Part shown: piece after piece, positions 45,552-56,206 of the stretch
How the letters are laid out: the number at the start of each line of letters is the position of its first letter
Position numbering within the stretch: position 1 is the first letter of the stretch
From: Streptomyces cinereus
GTDB taxonomy: Bacteria > Pseudomonadota > Gammaproteobacteria > Pseudomonadales > Moraxellaceae
Assembly: GCA_014647715.1 (NCBI GenBank)
Contig: BMPS01000008.1
Location: 1-64,000 of the forward strand
Length of the DNA stretch: 64,000 nucleotides
Direction of reading: 5' to 3'
Translations under genes and position numbers: made by a program
The notes under the pieces: generated by a model
What the model saw: the letters and a program-made list of their open reading frames with translations, nothing else
Told to the model about the DNA's origin: nothing
Databases searched by the model: none

Positions 45552-48011
45552 CTAAACATTGTCGACTTGCTTTTCATCAATGGGCACAAGCTCAATCGCT
45601 GTTTTATCGGCATTCATACGAATCGAAACCGTACCGCCATTCACCAAATCACCAAATAATATTTGCTCTGCCAATGGTTTTTTGATTTCATCTTGAATCA
45701 AGCGGTTCATTGGGCGGGCACCCATGAGACGATCGTAACCTTTTTCTGCCAGATAATTTCTGACTTCATCATCAATTTCAAGCACCACTTTCTTGTCATC
45801 AAGCTGGGCTTGCAGTTCAACCAAGAATTTATCAACCACAGATACAATGACATTTTGATCCAATGGGTTAAATTGAATGATGGCATCTAAACGATTGCGA
45901 AACTCTGGGGTAAACATCCGTTTCATCGCTTCACTGTTGTCGCGGCTATGGTCTTGTTTGGTAAAGCCCATGCTGTTGCGACTGATGCTATCAGCACCGA
46001 CATTGGTGGTCATAATCAGTATCACTTGCTTAAAGCTTGATGTACGACCGTTATTGTCGGTGAGCGAGCCATGATCCATCACTTGGAGCAGCAAGTTAAA
46101 TACGTCAGGATGGGCTTTTTCAATCTCATCTAGCAATAGCACACAATGCGGGAATTGATTGATTTTTTCAGTCAATAAACCACCCTGATCAAAGCCCACA
46201 TAGCCTGGCGGTGCCCCAATCAAGCGTGACGCCGTATGTGCTTCCATATACTCAGACATATCAAAACGAACCAGCTCAATGCCTAACAAATTCGCTAACT
46301 GACGACTGACTTCAGTTTTACCGACACCGGTAGGACCGGCGAACATAAACGAACCAATCGGTTTATCATCTGGTTTTAAGCCTGCCCGTGACAACTTGAT
46401 GGCATCTGCCAAGTTTTTGATGGCTTCATCTTGACCAAACACCAGATGTTTTAGGTTGCTCTCAAGATTTTGCAGCACCGATTTGTCATCTGTTGAGACT
46501 GATTTTGGTGGGATGCGCGCAATTTTTGAGATAATATATTCAATTTGCGGGACATCAATCCACACCTTGCCATCTTGTTGTGCCGCATCAATCACTTTAT
46601 TATCGGCTTCACTTAACATAGCTTCAGGTTCGACAACACCATCTTCTGCATGGCTAACATCCAAATCATCGACAAGTGCGTCTTCATCCACCACAGGCTG
46701 ATTTGATAGCTTGTCATTTGCGATGGCATCAATGGATTGATTGCTGTCCACACTAGATTCAACCTGATTTTCGGCTTGTTTTTGTAGGCGAACAAATGCA
46801 CCCGCTTCATCAATCACATCAATGGCTTTGTCAGGCAAAAAGCGTTCGTGAATGTGTTTTACCGCCAGATGCACAGCACTTTGTAACGCCTGATCGGTAT
46901 AGCTTACGTTATGGAATTTCTCATATTGTTTTTTCAGACCGCGTAGAATATCAATCGTTTCATCAATGGATGGCTCGTTAACATCAACTTTTTGGAAACG
47001 ACGACTTAAGGCATGGTCTTTTTCAAACACTTGGCGGTATTCGGTAAAGGTGGTTGAGCCGATACAACGCAGCTCACCGGATGCCAACGCAGGTTTGATT
47101 AAATTTGACACATCCATATTGCTGCTCATCGATGAGCCTGCGCCGATAATCATATGGATTTCGTCAATAAATAAAATCGCATTGGGCTTGGCTTTTAAGG
47201 CATCTAATAGCGCTTTCATACGTTTTTCAAAATCGCCGCGGTACTTTGTACCGGCAATCAGCGCGCCAATATCTAAACTATAAACCACACAGCCTGATAA
47301 TGGTTTTGGTGCTTTGTCATTGACAATCAGCCATGCCAAGCCTTCAGCAATCGACGTTTTACCCACCCCTGGGTCACCCACCAGTAGCGGATTATTTTTG
47401 CGGCGACGGCATAAAATCTGCGCGGTACGCTCGATTTCTGCTTGACGACCAATTAACGGATCGGTGCCGCCCGTAGAGGCTTTTTGATTGAGATTAATGG
47501 TAAATTCAGTCAATGGGTCTTTATTGGCTTTTTCACCCGTTTCTTCAGTTTCCACGCTGGTTAATTTGTCGCGCACTTTTTTGTCTTGACCATGCGATAG
47601 GTACTGGGTCAGCTCAAGTCGCGTAACTCCTTGTTTTTTAAGCAGGTACACCGCGTAGGTGTCATGCTCTGAAAACATAGACACTAGCAAATCTGAGCCT
47701 TCGACCAAACGGCTGCTGGCAACCGATTGCACATGAAAAATCGCACGCTGCAAGATACGGTCAAAACTGCGCGTTGGTTGTGGCGAGTAATCTTCGTTGA
47801 TATCGACTGTTGGGGTATGTTCATCAATATACTGGGTCAAATCTTTGCCAAGCTGATCCACATTGACTGCACAAGCCACCAAGGCTTCTACCGCATTTTC
47901 ATTCTCTAACAGTGCCAATAGCAGATGCTCGACCGTTAAATATTCATGTGCACGCTGTTTTGCGAGTGTCACTACCAACCGCAACGTGCTTTGTAATTCT
48001 AAACTTAACAT
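45552..48011 (-). CDS. clpA: ATP-dependent Clp protease ATPase subunit ClpA
   Basis: An 819-residue AAA+ unfoldase that feeds proteins to ClpP. The N-domain (1-145, which binds ClpS) is followed by D1 with Walker A GDPGVGKT (212-219) and Walker B FIDEIH, and D2 with Walker A GPTGVGKT (559-566) and the ClpP-contact region. A 70-residue acidic insert (about 412-482, rich in Asp, Glu, Ser and Val) lies between D1 and D2 and explains the excess over the 758 residues of E. coli. AAGGA is 7 bases before the ATG. It is downstream of clpS, separated by a 393-base gap. Confidence 0.95.
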   Translation of the reverse strand: MLSLELQSTLRLVVTLAKQRAHEYLTVEHLLLALLENENAVEALVACAVNVDQLGKDLTQYIDEHTPTVDINEDYSPQPTRSFDRILQRAIFHVQSVASSRLVEGSDLLVSMFSEHDTYAVYLLKKQGVTRLELTQYLSHGQDKKVRDKLTSVETEETGEKANKDPLTEFTINLNQKASTGGTDPLIGRQAEIERTAQILCRRRKNNPLLVGDPGVGKTSIAEGLAWLIVNDKAPKPLSGCVVYSLDIGALIAGTKYRGDFEKRMKALLDALKAKPNAILFIDEIHMIIGAGSSMSSNMDVSNLIKPALASGELRCIGSTTFTEYRQVFEKDHALSRRFQKVDVNEPSIDETIDILRGLKKQYEKFHNVSYTDQALQSAVHLAVKHIHERFLPDKAIDVIDEAGAFVRLQKQAENQVESSVDSNQSIDAIANDKLSNQPVVDEDALVDDLDVSHAEDGVVEPEAMLSEADNKVIDAAQQDGKVWIDVPQIEYIISKIARIPPKSVSTDDKSVLQNLESNLKHLVFGQDEAIKNLADAIKLSRAGLKPDDKPIGSFMFAGPTGVGKTEVSRQLANLLGIELVRFDMSEYMEAHTASRLIGAPPGYVGFDQGGLLTEKINQFPHCVLLLDEIEKAHPDVFNLLLQVMDHGSLTDNNGRTSSFKQVILIMTTNVGADSISRNSMGFTKQDHSRDNSEAMKRMFTPEFRNRLDAIIQFNPLDQNVIVSVVDKFLVELQAQLDDKKVVLEIDDEVRNYLAEKGYDRLMGARPMNRLIQDEIKKPLAEQILFGDLVNGGTVSIRMNADKTAIELVPIDEKQVDNV

Positions 48012-48404
48012 AAGATGTCCTTAATACTTGTCACCGACGGTTTTTGATTTTGCCCTACTTGAAAAATCATGCGTTATCTAATTGATTGGTTTGATGTCGT
48101 TATAGGTGTTGAGGGTTATTTGCGTTGATGTTTTCTCAAGTTTCATTTGCCGTCACCTCAGCACCAAATATCTTATGGATATCTGGCTAATCATGCTAAG
48201 TTCGGTTAAAAGGAAGTAAAAATGAAAGATGACAAAATGGGAAAAATCAAAATCATTACGTTTAATATAATGACATTGCTAATAAATTCAAGTGATAAAA
48301 CGTAGTTTATGGCGGGTTTTAAAATGGCAAAAAATTCAATGATGAATAAAAAATAGAAAGGAGGTGCCATCAAAAATAAAACTGGGTTAAATAGCAAAAT
48401 ACCA
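48012..48404. other. clpS-clpA gap
   Basis: A 393-base AT-rich gap. A hydrophobic minus-strand frame (48206-48421) overlaps clpS but has no ribosome site. On the plus strand, AAAGGAGGTG (48357-48366) is a near-perfect Shine-Dalgarno sequence with no ATG, GTG or TTG after it (only ATC at 48369). ATATC-TTATG-GATAT is a small palindrome near 48168. clpA likely has its own promoter here, which was not resolved. Confidence 0.4.
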
Positions 48405-48878
48405 CTAACCTTGCGGCTCAATTTGACTCAGTAACGGATAACCTGCCTGACGCGCTTCACGGTTGACGGCTTGGGCTTTGGTTTCTGCGATGTCCTTAGG
48501 GTATATACCGGCAATTCCTTTGCCTTGTTGATGAATGGCAAGCATAATACTGATAGCCGAATCTAGCGTATGTTTAAAATGATTTTGTAAAACATCCACC
48601 ACAAATTCCATTGGCGTATAATCATCGTTATACATGACCACCGCATACATTTGTGGTTTTTTCAGTTCAGGGTCAGCCAATAGCACATCTTCGACGGGGT
48701 CGGTATTTGGCTCGCCTTCCATGTCTGTCAAACGGGCTGGCAATGAATTTGGTGATTGGCTAGGTGGCTGTTTAGGGGACTGTGTTGGCAACCATGCCGG
48801 TAGATGCCAATCCATATTCGTGGTGGTTGGCTGTGACACAACTGATTGACGAGAAAAATTAAGCGTTTGAAGCATCAT
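48405..48878 (-). CDS. clpS: ClpS adaptor (N-end rule)
   Basis: A 157-residue adaptor that delivers N-degron substrates to ClpA. The core (about 75-155) has the substrate pocket VVMYNDDYTPMEFVVDVL, HFKHTLDSAISIMLAIHQQGKGIAG and the C-terminal EAGYPL-type segment (AGYPLLSQIEP). Residues 1-70 are Pro/Ser/Gln-rich and disordered, longer than the short tail of the 106-residue E. coli protein. The start is one of two adjacent Met codons with no strong ribosome site, so the true N terminus may be shorter. Confidence 0.9.
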   Translation of the reverse strand: MMLQTLNFSRQSVVSQPTTTNMDWHLPAWLPTQSPKQPPSQSPNSLPARLTDMEGEPNTDPVEDVLLADPELKKPQMYAVVMYNDDYTPMEFVVDVLQNHFKHTLDSAISIMLAIHQQGKGIAGIYPKDIAETKAQAVNREARQAGYPLLSQIEPQG

Positions 48879-48920
48879 TAATTGAACATTTACCCAATAT
48901 TAGATTAAACATTGATTATA

Positions 48921-49781
48921 CTACTTTGCAGCAGTCGTTGCGGCAGGTTTTTGCGTATTGGCTGTGCTTGCCACTGGGGTGCTATCGGTCGAACTCACAG
49001 GTCGTTTATCCGCTTCAGGCGTTTCTTCAAGCGTATATGGCATGTTATCAATCGGTTGACCAAGTTGCCAATCATACACTTGCTCAGTTTTTTGGTTGCC
49101 GGCGGTTAATTCAAGTTTCACTTGTTTAGGTACAAAGTTTTTAGGCATCAAAAACCGCCCGCGAATTCTTGCAATCCCATGAATCGAATAACTATTGGGT
49201 TGCAATGGGACTTCGACCATATTAACTTCATCGAGCAGGGTCAATTTTGGTATCAAATTTTTTGGCTGATTTGACGGATCGACCATACCGACATCAAAGC
49301 GGTATTCATAGGCATTTTCTGGCAACGGTGCAATTTTTGCCCCGATGACTTGTAAATTCATACCGCCTTTTTTGGCAAGCGACGCGGTTAAGTATTGCTG
49401 ACCTTGTTCAAGCTGTAAGTTGGTGACTTTTAGATCTTGAATATCGGTACGTAGTGCTGATAGGTTCGCCAAGCTGATATCACGCTCTTGCTGCGCGGTG
49501 GTTAATTGGCTTTGCAACGTATCAGATTTTAGCTTTAATGATTTGATGTTTTCTGCCGAGATTTCAAGACCTGCGGCGGTTTTTTTCGCTTCTTCAGCGG
49601 CAAAGCTTAAGCCGCGATGATAACCAATGCGTTGACCTAACACCAGTGCAATGATGGCAACTAACAACAAACTAACCCCAAACGCAATCAACCACCCAGA
49701 TATTTTGTTGGGTTGGGTAATATAATTGCGTTGTGCTTCTGGCAAAGTTTGAGAAGAGTTATGATCTTCGGGTAAATCCAT
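48921..49781 (-). CDS. DUF6776-like membrane-anchored coiled-coil protein
   Basis: A 286-residue protein. One transmembrane helix at about residues 27-52 (GWLIAFGVSLLLVAIIALVLG) is followed by a coiled coil (65-130), a beta-rich domain (about 140-240), and a Thr/Ala/Pro-rich tail ending AATTAAK. This matches the single-pass DUF6776 family, found near argC in Pseudomonas; here argC lies 277 bases upstream on the same strand. The ATG at 49781 is preferred over an in-frame TTG at 49793. Function is unknown, with cell-envelope localisation likely. Confidence 0.6.
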   Translation of the reverse strand: MDLPEDHNSSQTLPEAQRNYITQPNKISGWLIAFGVSLLLVAIIALVLGQRIGYHRGLSFAAEEAKKTAAGLEISAENIKSLKLKSDTLQSQLTTAQQERDISLANLSALRTDIQDLKVTNLQLEQGQQYLTASLAKKGGMNLQVIGAKIAPLPENAYEYRFDVGMVDPSNQPKNLIPKLTLLDEVNMVEVPLQPNSYSIHGIARIRGRFLMPKNFVPKQVKLELTAGNQKTEQVYDWQLGQPIDNMPYTLEETPEADKRPVSSTDSTPVASTANTQKPAATTAAK

Positions 49782-50070
49782 AGAAATACTCAAATTGAAA
49801 AACGGTCAAAACATGGATAATCACAGTACTGATGATAGCTCAAAAAGGGTTGATGAATATGACATCCATTAAAGCGAATCCCATTATAAACAAAAATTAT
49901 GATGAATTCAGCTAAATTTATTGACTGAAAAAATAATAAAGTTAGCCCATTTCATCATAGCGTCATATTTTTTTGGCTAAAAAAAATAAAGCAATGCTTG
50001 TTATGGCATTAACATTTTTAAATAGGCTGACCATAAATAGCTTAAGAAAACCACTTATTAAAGAAATAAC

Positions 50071-51138
50071 TTAAGGCACGACGGCAACTAACGCCAACCC
50101 TGTTTGCTCTGCAAGCCCAAACATCACGTTCATATTTTGCACGGCTTGTCCTGCCGCACCTTTGACCAAATTATCTTGTACCACCAAAATCGTCGCCATC
50201 GGGCTATTTTCTAGTGTTTGCACCGCAATTCTTAAATAGTTGCTACCCCGTACACTACGGGTATCTGGGTACATCCCTTTTGGCATGACGTCTACAAAAT
50301 ATTCGTTTTGATAGCTGGTTTCATATAAAGATTGTAAATCTAACGCTTGACCCGCCGCCGTCAAGCGAACATGAATCGTGGTAAACATACCGCGAATCAT
50401 GGGTACTAAATGGGGTACAAAGCGGATATCATGCGACTGAAAGCGTTTGCTTTGACCCAATATTTGGTCAATCCCTTGGCTAATCTCTGGAGCGTGACGA
50501 TGACCTGCCACGCCATAGGCGCTAAAACTATCCGATGTCTCGCTAAATAACAAATTCATTTTGGCTTGGCGACCTGCACCTGAGACGCCTGATTTGGCAT
50601 CAATAATAATCCAAGGCTCAATCAATGCCTGCTGCTGGCTGTTTTGGGCGTCGATTAGTGGTTTTAATCCCAAAATCGCCGTGGTGGGATAACAACCTGG
50701 GTTGCCAATGACCTTGGCTTTGGCAATGGCATCACGATTGACTTCGGGTAACCCATACACAGCTTCTTTTAAAATATCGGGGCAAGTATGTTCAAGTTTA
50801 TACCAAGTTTCAAAATCTTGTAGCGACTGCAAACGAAAATCTGCCGCCAAATCGATGACTTTAGTGCCATTTTCGGTTAAAAATTTGGCATGCTTCATGG
50901 CAACGCCGTGGGGCGTAGCAAAGAATACCACATCACATGCTGCTAATTTTTTTTCATCCAAATCCGAAAACGTTAAATCGGTCACGCCCCGCAAACTTGG
51001 AAACATATCATCAACGCGTCGGCCCGCTTCTGAGCGCGATGTCAGCATCGTCACTTGTGCCTGTGGATGACGACTCAATAGTCGAATTAGCTCTACGCCA
51101 GTGTAGCCTGTGCCACCGACAATACCTACTTTGATCAT
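50071..51138 (-). CDS. argC: N-acetyl-gamma-glutamyl-phosphate reductase
   Basis: A 355-residue NADPH-dependent reductase, the third step of arginine synthesis. The N-terminal Rossmann motif [17 protein letters not shown], the catalytic Cys in GNPGCYPTT (about 148-156) and the substrate signature GVSGAGRQA are present. AGGAGA precedes the ATG by 6 bases. It lies 20 bases after hemE on the same strand, so hemE-argC are probably co-transcribed, although the pathways differ. The length is typical. Confidence 0.96.
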   Translation of the reverse strand: MIKVGIVGGTGYTGVELIRLLSRHPQAQVTMLTSRSEAGRRVDDMFPSLRGVTDLTFSDLDEKKLAACDVVFFATPHGVAMKHAKFLTENGTKVIDLAADFRLQSLQDFETWYKLEHTCPDILKEAVYGLPEVNRDAIAKAKVIGNPGCYPTTAILGLKPLIDAQNSQQQALIEPWIIIDAKSGVSGAGRQAKMNLLFSETSDSFSAYGVAGHRHAPEISQGIDQILGQSKRFQSHDIRFVPHLVPMIRGMFTTIHVRLTAAGQALDLQSLYETSYQNEYFVDVMPKGMYPDTRSVRGSNYLRIAVQTLENSPMATILVVQDNLVKGAAGQAVQNMNVMFGLAEQTGLALVAVVP

Positions 51139-51158
51139 GGTCGTCTCCTGATGTTTTA

Positions 51159-52268
51159 TTAAAGTTTATATTCATGCACCGCATCAATAAAAGCTTTGGC
51201 ATGGTCAGGATTAACCCATTGGTTAATACCGTGACCTAAGTTTGCTATATAGCCTGTTTTATCACCGAGGCTGTAGGCGTCCTGTAGCATCAAATGCGTC
51301 TGCTGGCGAATATGCTCAGGCGATGCAAATAATGTCGCGGGGTCAAGATTACCTTGCAGCGCGATGCCTGTATGCAGCTTTTTGTGCAATTTGGTCAATT
51401 CTTTTTGTTGTTCAAAGACGATGCTGCGGGCTCTATCTAGTGGCATCGTCCAATCAAGTCCTAGCGCATCCGCGCCACTGTGGCATTGGGTATCTAACCA
51501 CAAGCCGCCACCTTTGGTAAATAGTACCACAGGTACCTCTGGGTATGTTGCTTTGATCGCCGCGACAATTTTAGTATTGTAATGGTGCGAGAATTCAACA
51601 AATTGGCGATGCGCCAATGCCCCACCCCAACTATCAAAAATTTGTAATAACTGCGCCCCCGCTGCTATCTGCGCTAGCAAATAATCAATCACAGCATCAG
51701 TGATTTTAGCGAGCAGCGCATGCAAGGTTTCAGGCTCGCCATACAACATGGCTTTGGCATAGCGGTATTCTTTAGAACTACCGCCTTCAATCATATAGGT
51801 CGCTAGCGTCCACGGACTACCCGAGAAGCCAAATAATGGCGCACGGCCTGCCAGCGCATGACGAATACTGGTCACCGCTTTCATCACATAGTCAAGTGCA
51901 TCTGCCATCGCGACGGTTGGCAAGGCTTCAACCTCTGCCATGCTTCTGACAGTTTTGTGAAATTTTGGGCCTTCCCCTGCTTCAAAATACAGACCCAAAC
52001 CGAGCGCATCAGGAATGGTTAAAATATCACTAAACAAAATCGCCGCATCCAACTCAAAACGGCGAAATGGCTGAATGGTGACTTCCGTCGCCAAATCGGT
52101 ATTTTTGCAAAGCGATAGAAAATCACCGGCTTGGGCACGGGTTTGTTTATACTCAGGCAAATATCGACCGGCTTGCCGCATCATCCACACAGGGGTCACA
52201 TCCACAGGTTCAAAACGCATGGCTCTTAAAATGCGGTCATTTTTTAACATCGGAAAGTTATGGGTCAT
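51159..52268 (-). CDS. hemE: Uroporphyrinogen decarboxylase
   Basis: A 369-residue cytosolic enzyme that decarboxylates uroporphyrinogen III to coproporphyrinogen III in haem synthesis. The N-terminal signature [16 protein letters not shown] has the substrate-contacting Arg residues. The catalytic Asp lies in [12 protein letters not shown], and the family signature [16 protein letters not shown] follows. The length is normal (about 354). The stop of proB precedes its start by about 100 bases, and a 16-bp tandem duplication lies in that leader. Confidence 0.96.
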   Translation of the reverse strand: MTHNFPMLKNDRILRAMRFEPVDVTPVWMMRQAGRYLPEYKQTRAQAGDFLSLCKNTDLATEVTIQPFRRFELDAAILFSDILTIPDALGLGLYFEAGEGPKFHKTVRSMAEVEALPTVAMADALDYVMKAVTSIRHALAGRAPLFGFSGSPWTLATYMIEGGSSKEYRYAKAMLYGEPETLHALLAKITDAVIDYLLAQIAAGAQLLQIFDSWGGALAHRQFVEFSHHYNTKIVAAIKATYPEVPVVLFTKGGGLWLDTQCHSGADALGLDWTMPLDRARSIVFEQQKELTKLHKKLHTGIALQGNLDPATLFASPEHIRQQTHLMLQDAYSLGDKTGYIANLGHGINQWVNPDHAKAFIDAVHEYKL

Positions 52269-52290
52269 GTCATTGCCTTTAAAAATAATC

Positions 52291-52322
52291 TTGGGTAAAA
52301 ATACTATTGGGTAAAAATACTA
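52291..52322. repeat. 16-bp tandem duplication in the hemE leader
   Basis: TTGGGTAAAAATACTA is repeated exactly at 52291-52306 and 52307-52322, 23 bases upstream of the hemE start. Confidence 0.95.
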
Positions 52323-52370
52323 TTGAATCAGTCTAAAAGTAGTCAAATTTCAATCAAAAATTGTCGAAAA

Positions 52371-53519
52371 TTATACGATAATCGCCATATTATCACGATG
52401 TATCATCACGTGGCGTTCCTCATTTTTACCCAAAATCGCTTCGATGTCGCTATTGCGTTTGCGAGCGATGCGCTTAGCTTCATTTGATGAGAAATCCACC
52501 TGACCGACCGCGATACGTACCCCTGTTTTATCAACGCACTCCACCACATCACCCTCATCAAAATCACCTTGCACTTCAATCACCCCGACAGGCAATAAGC
52601 TTTTGTTATTTTTAATGATGGCATCTACTGCGCCATCGTCAATCACCAAGCGACCTGCCATGCGCAGATGCGCGGCTAACCATTGTTTTTTGGCAATGCG
52701 TTTATCATCGTCATTGGTAGTGAGCATCGTACCTAAGGATTCCCCTTTGACCACGCGATTAATCACGTTATCGATGCTGCCGCTGACAATCACAGTGGGA
52801 CAACCACCCATTGCCGCAAGCCTTGCCGCACGAATTTTGGTAATCATCCCGCCACGACCCAATTTGCCGCCATCTCCCGCCACGTCAAACAAATAATCTG
52901 CCATTGCCCGTTCCGTCTTAATCAGCTTGGCATCAGGGTTGGTACGAGGATTATCGGTGAATACGCCTTGCTGGTCGGTCAATATAATGTATAAATCAGC
53001 TTTGACCATGGCTGCCACCATCGCACCTAGACTGTCATTATCGCCAAATTTGATTTCATCGACACTCACGGTGTCATTTTCATTAATGACCGGTAGCACG
53101 CGCCATTCAAGTAGCTGATTTAACGTATTGGCGGTATTGAGATAACGATTTCGATTGGCAAGATCGTCATGTGTCAGTAGCAATTGTGCGCTTTGTACAC
53201 CATACTGAATCAACGCCGACCACCAAGTTTCAATCAAGCCCATCTGCCCAATGGCGGCGCAGGCTTGCAAGGCTTGCAATTTTTTGGGGCGTTCTTCCAA
53301 ATTCATCCGCACCACCCCTTCCGCCACTGCCCCTGAGGACACTAGCAATACTTGATAGCCTTCATTGTGCAGCTTGGCAATTTGCTTCGCCCATTCATAA
53401 ATTGCGGTGCGATCCAAGCCTTTACCATTATTGGTCAGTAGCGATGAACCAATTTTTACCACAATAGTATTTGACTTAAGGACTTTTTTAGTTGAGCTAG
53501 GTGAGGCGGTGGCAGTCAT
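52371..53519 (-). CDS. proB: Glutamate 5-kinase
   Basis: A 382-residue enzyme that phosphorylates glutamate in the first step of proline synthesis. The amino-acid kinase domain ([46 protein letters not shown]) is followed by a C-terminal PUA domain (about 285-382). The longer frame starting at 53651 adds 44 residues without family character; the ATG at 53519 gives the usual length. No clear ribosome site is seen before it. The 14-base region around the start codon is duplicated upstream. It precedes hemE on the same strand. Confidence 0.93.
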   Translation of the reverse strand: MTATASPSSTKKVLKSNTIVVKIGSSLLTNNGKGLDRTAIYEWAKQIAKLHNEGYQVLLVSSGAVAEGVVRMNLEERPKKLQALQACAAIGQMGLIETWWSALIQYGVQSAQLLLTHDDLANRNRYLNTANTLNQLLEWRVLPVINENDTVSVDEIKFGDNDSLGAMVAAMVKADLYIILTDQQGVFTDNPRTNPDAKLIKTERAMADYLFDVAGDGGKLGRGGMITKIRAARLAAMGGCPTVIVSGSIDNVINRVVKGESLGTMLTTNDDDKRIAKKQWLAAHLRMAGRLVIDDGAVDAIIKNNKSLLPVGVIEVQGDFDEGDVVECVDKTGVRIAVGQVDFSSNEAKRIARKRNSDIEAILGKNEERHVMIHRDNMAIIV

Positions 53520-53535
53520 AAGTTGGCAGTCATAA
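53511..53535. repeat. 14-bp-period duplication of the proB start region
   Basis: GGCAGTCATAA is repeated with a 14-base period (53511-53521 and 53525-53535). On the proB strand, ATGACTGCC appears twice. The upstream copy would encode a 5-codon frame ending in TGA overlapping the proB ATG. Confidence 0.75.
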
Positions 53536-53832
53536 TCAGTCAAGTGCAATTTTTTAATCAAATTAAATGCCATAATGGCTTGGCAGAGCATTGTAACAAT
53601 TTTTACTGGCTTTATAAATGCTAATCGATGCCGGTAGCCGTTAAATATCACACGTTTTTGTCATACGCATTTTTATCCCAATTAAATAGCAACCATTGAA
53701 AAAACAAATTGAAATTGTCAACTAAAAAATATCGACTTGAGGTTTTCTCAATTTAGATGAGGATAACTTGCTATCAACATTGCTTTTATATAAATTTGCT
53801 CATCTTCATGTGCTACTGGGTTTATCAAATTT
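53536..53832. other. Intergenic region between proB and the DegV gene
   Basis: About 300 bases separate divergent proB and degV. No promoter could be assigned with confidence. No ribosome site is obvious before the DegV ATG. Confidence 0.4.
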
Positions 53833-54714
53833 ATGAAAAGAGCTGTTGTCACCACTTCCTCATCTTGTCTTGAAGCACTTGAATTGTCGCAAGGCATGGA
53901 CATTCTGCGCTTACACGTAAACATCAATAACGTTGATTTTATCGATGGTAAAAATATCACCAGTGAGCGTCTGGCAACCATCATGAAAACCAACCTCAAA
54001 TCGGTGGCGAGGACATTTCCGCCCTCCATCCATGAGATGCACCTGTTGTTTAATGATTTGATTGCTCGCGGAGTCACTGAGGTATTTGTTTGCGGCATCT
54101 CGTCCAAATTTAGCCAAACCTTGCCCATGCTAGAAGAACTCAAAGTACATTATGCCAATCGTCTGCACATCTTTGTGTATGACACCAAAACACTCAATAT
54201 TGCTGAAGGGGCGCTGGCGTACGAGGCAAAAGTGTTGATTGAGCAAGGTGAGTCGTTTGAAAACGTGGCAAAAAAACTTGACGATTTGCGACGTCGCAGT
54301 GAATTTTTATTTACCCTTAGTGACTTGGACTATATTATTCGCAACAAAAAATTGTCCGCCCCTGCCGCATTTGTTGCCAACTTATTTGATATTAAACCGA
54401 TTATGCAAATTAATCAAATTGGCGAGATTATCGCAGTAGAAAAAGTGCGAAAGCTTGAAAAAACCCTGACTACCATGGGAAAAACCGTCGAAAAACTTGG
54501 CGCAAATCAACCCGCGTTTATCTATTTGACAGATACGGGGCATCATGAAAGTACCGAATTTTTTAAAAAAATATTAGCGACCCATTTTGGTTGGCATGAT
54601 TTGCCTGTGATTCGCGTGTCGACCATTTCGCTTGCCAATCATGGCTTGATGGGAACAGGCATTGGGGTGTTTTATGGTGAATTACCCCACATTGTCAAAG
54701 CATTAAAAAAATGA
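53833..54714 (+). CDS. DegV family protein
   Basis: A 293-residue protein of the DegV/FakB family, which binds fatty acids. The N-terminal region (VVTTSSSCLEALELSQGMDILRLHVNIN) has the usual strand-loop pattern, and the T(F/S)PPS-like loop (RTFPPSIHEM) lines the lipid site. The C-terminal half has VYDTKTLNIAEGALA, RRSEFLFTLSDLDYIIRNKKLS and HFGWHDLPVIRVSTISLANHGLMGTGIGVFYG, all normal for DegV. DegV is common in Gram-positives and less so here. The partner kinase FakA is not beside it. The role is unclear. Confidence 0.85.
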   Translation: MKRAVVTTSSSCLEALELSQGMDILRLHVNINNVDFIDGKNITSERLATIMKTNLKSVARTFPPSIHEMHLLFNDLIARGVTEVFVCGISSKFSQTLPMLEELKVHYANRLHIFVYDTKTLNIAEGALAYEAKVLIEQGESFENVAKKLDDLRRRSEFLFTLSDLDYIIRNKKLSAPAAFVANLFDIKPIMQINQIGEIIAVEKVRKLEKTLTTMGKTVEKLGANQPAFIYLTDTGHHESTEFFKKILATHFGWHDLPVIRVSTISLANHGLMGTGIGVFYGELPHIVKALKK

Positions 54715-54740
54715 CCTATTCTTATCTACATTCAGCTAAT

Positions 54741-54769
54741 AAAAAAGGTTAGCCCGCGCTAACCTTTTT
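54741..54769. terminator. Bidirectional rho-independent terminator
   Basis: AAAAAGGTTAGC-CCGC-GCTAACCTTTTT lies between the convergent DegV and obgE genes. Confidence 0.92.
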
Positions 54770-54780
54770 AAAGCTATTTC

Positions 54781-56034
<1,254 letters not shown>

Positions 56035-56119
56035 TTAAATTCTTGAATAACCAAATATTATAGCATGAATTTTAGCAAGAAAAATTTGAACAGGATCGAT
56101 GTTTGAAATTTTATCTAAT

Positions 56120-56147
56120 AAAAAACCGCCCAAACTTGAGCGGTCTT
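56120..56147 (-). terminator. Rho-independent terminator of gap
   Basis: On the minus strand, ACCGC...GCGGT encloses a loop of about 10 bases, followed by TTTTTTA. Confidence 0.75.
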
Positions 56148-56164
56148 GTCATCGTTCTTAACGC

Positions 56165-56206
56165 TTAGGCATTTTTCGCCATGGTTTAGGCATTTTTTGC
56201 CATGGT
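56165..56206. repeat. 21-bp tandem duplication across the gap stop codon
   Basis: TTAGGCATTTTTYGCCATGGT, differing at one base, occurs at 56165-56185 and 56186-56206. On the gap strand the final codons Thr-Met-Ala-Lys-Asn-Ala and the stop are repeated in frame after the true stop. Confidence 0.95.

Noticed and set aside
48206-48421. 71-codon hydrophobic minus-strand frame between clpS and clpA
   Set aside because: TTG start without ribosome site, overlaps the clpS end, AT-rich sequence that easily gives hydrophobic frames.
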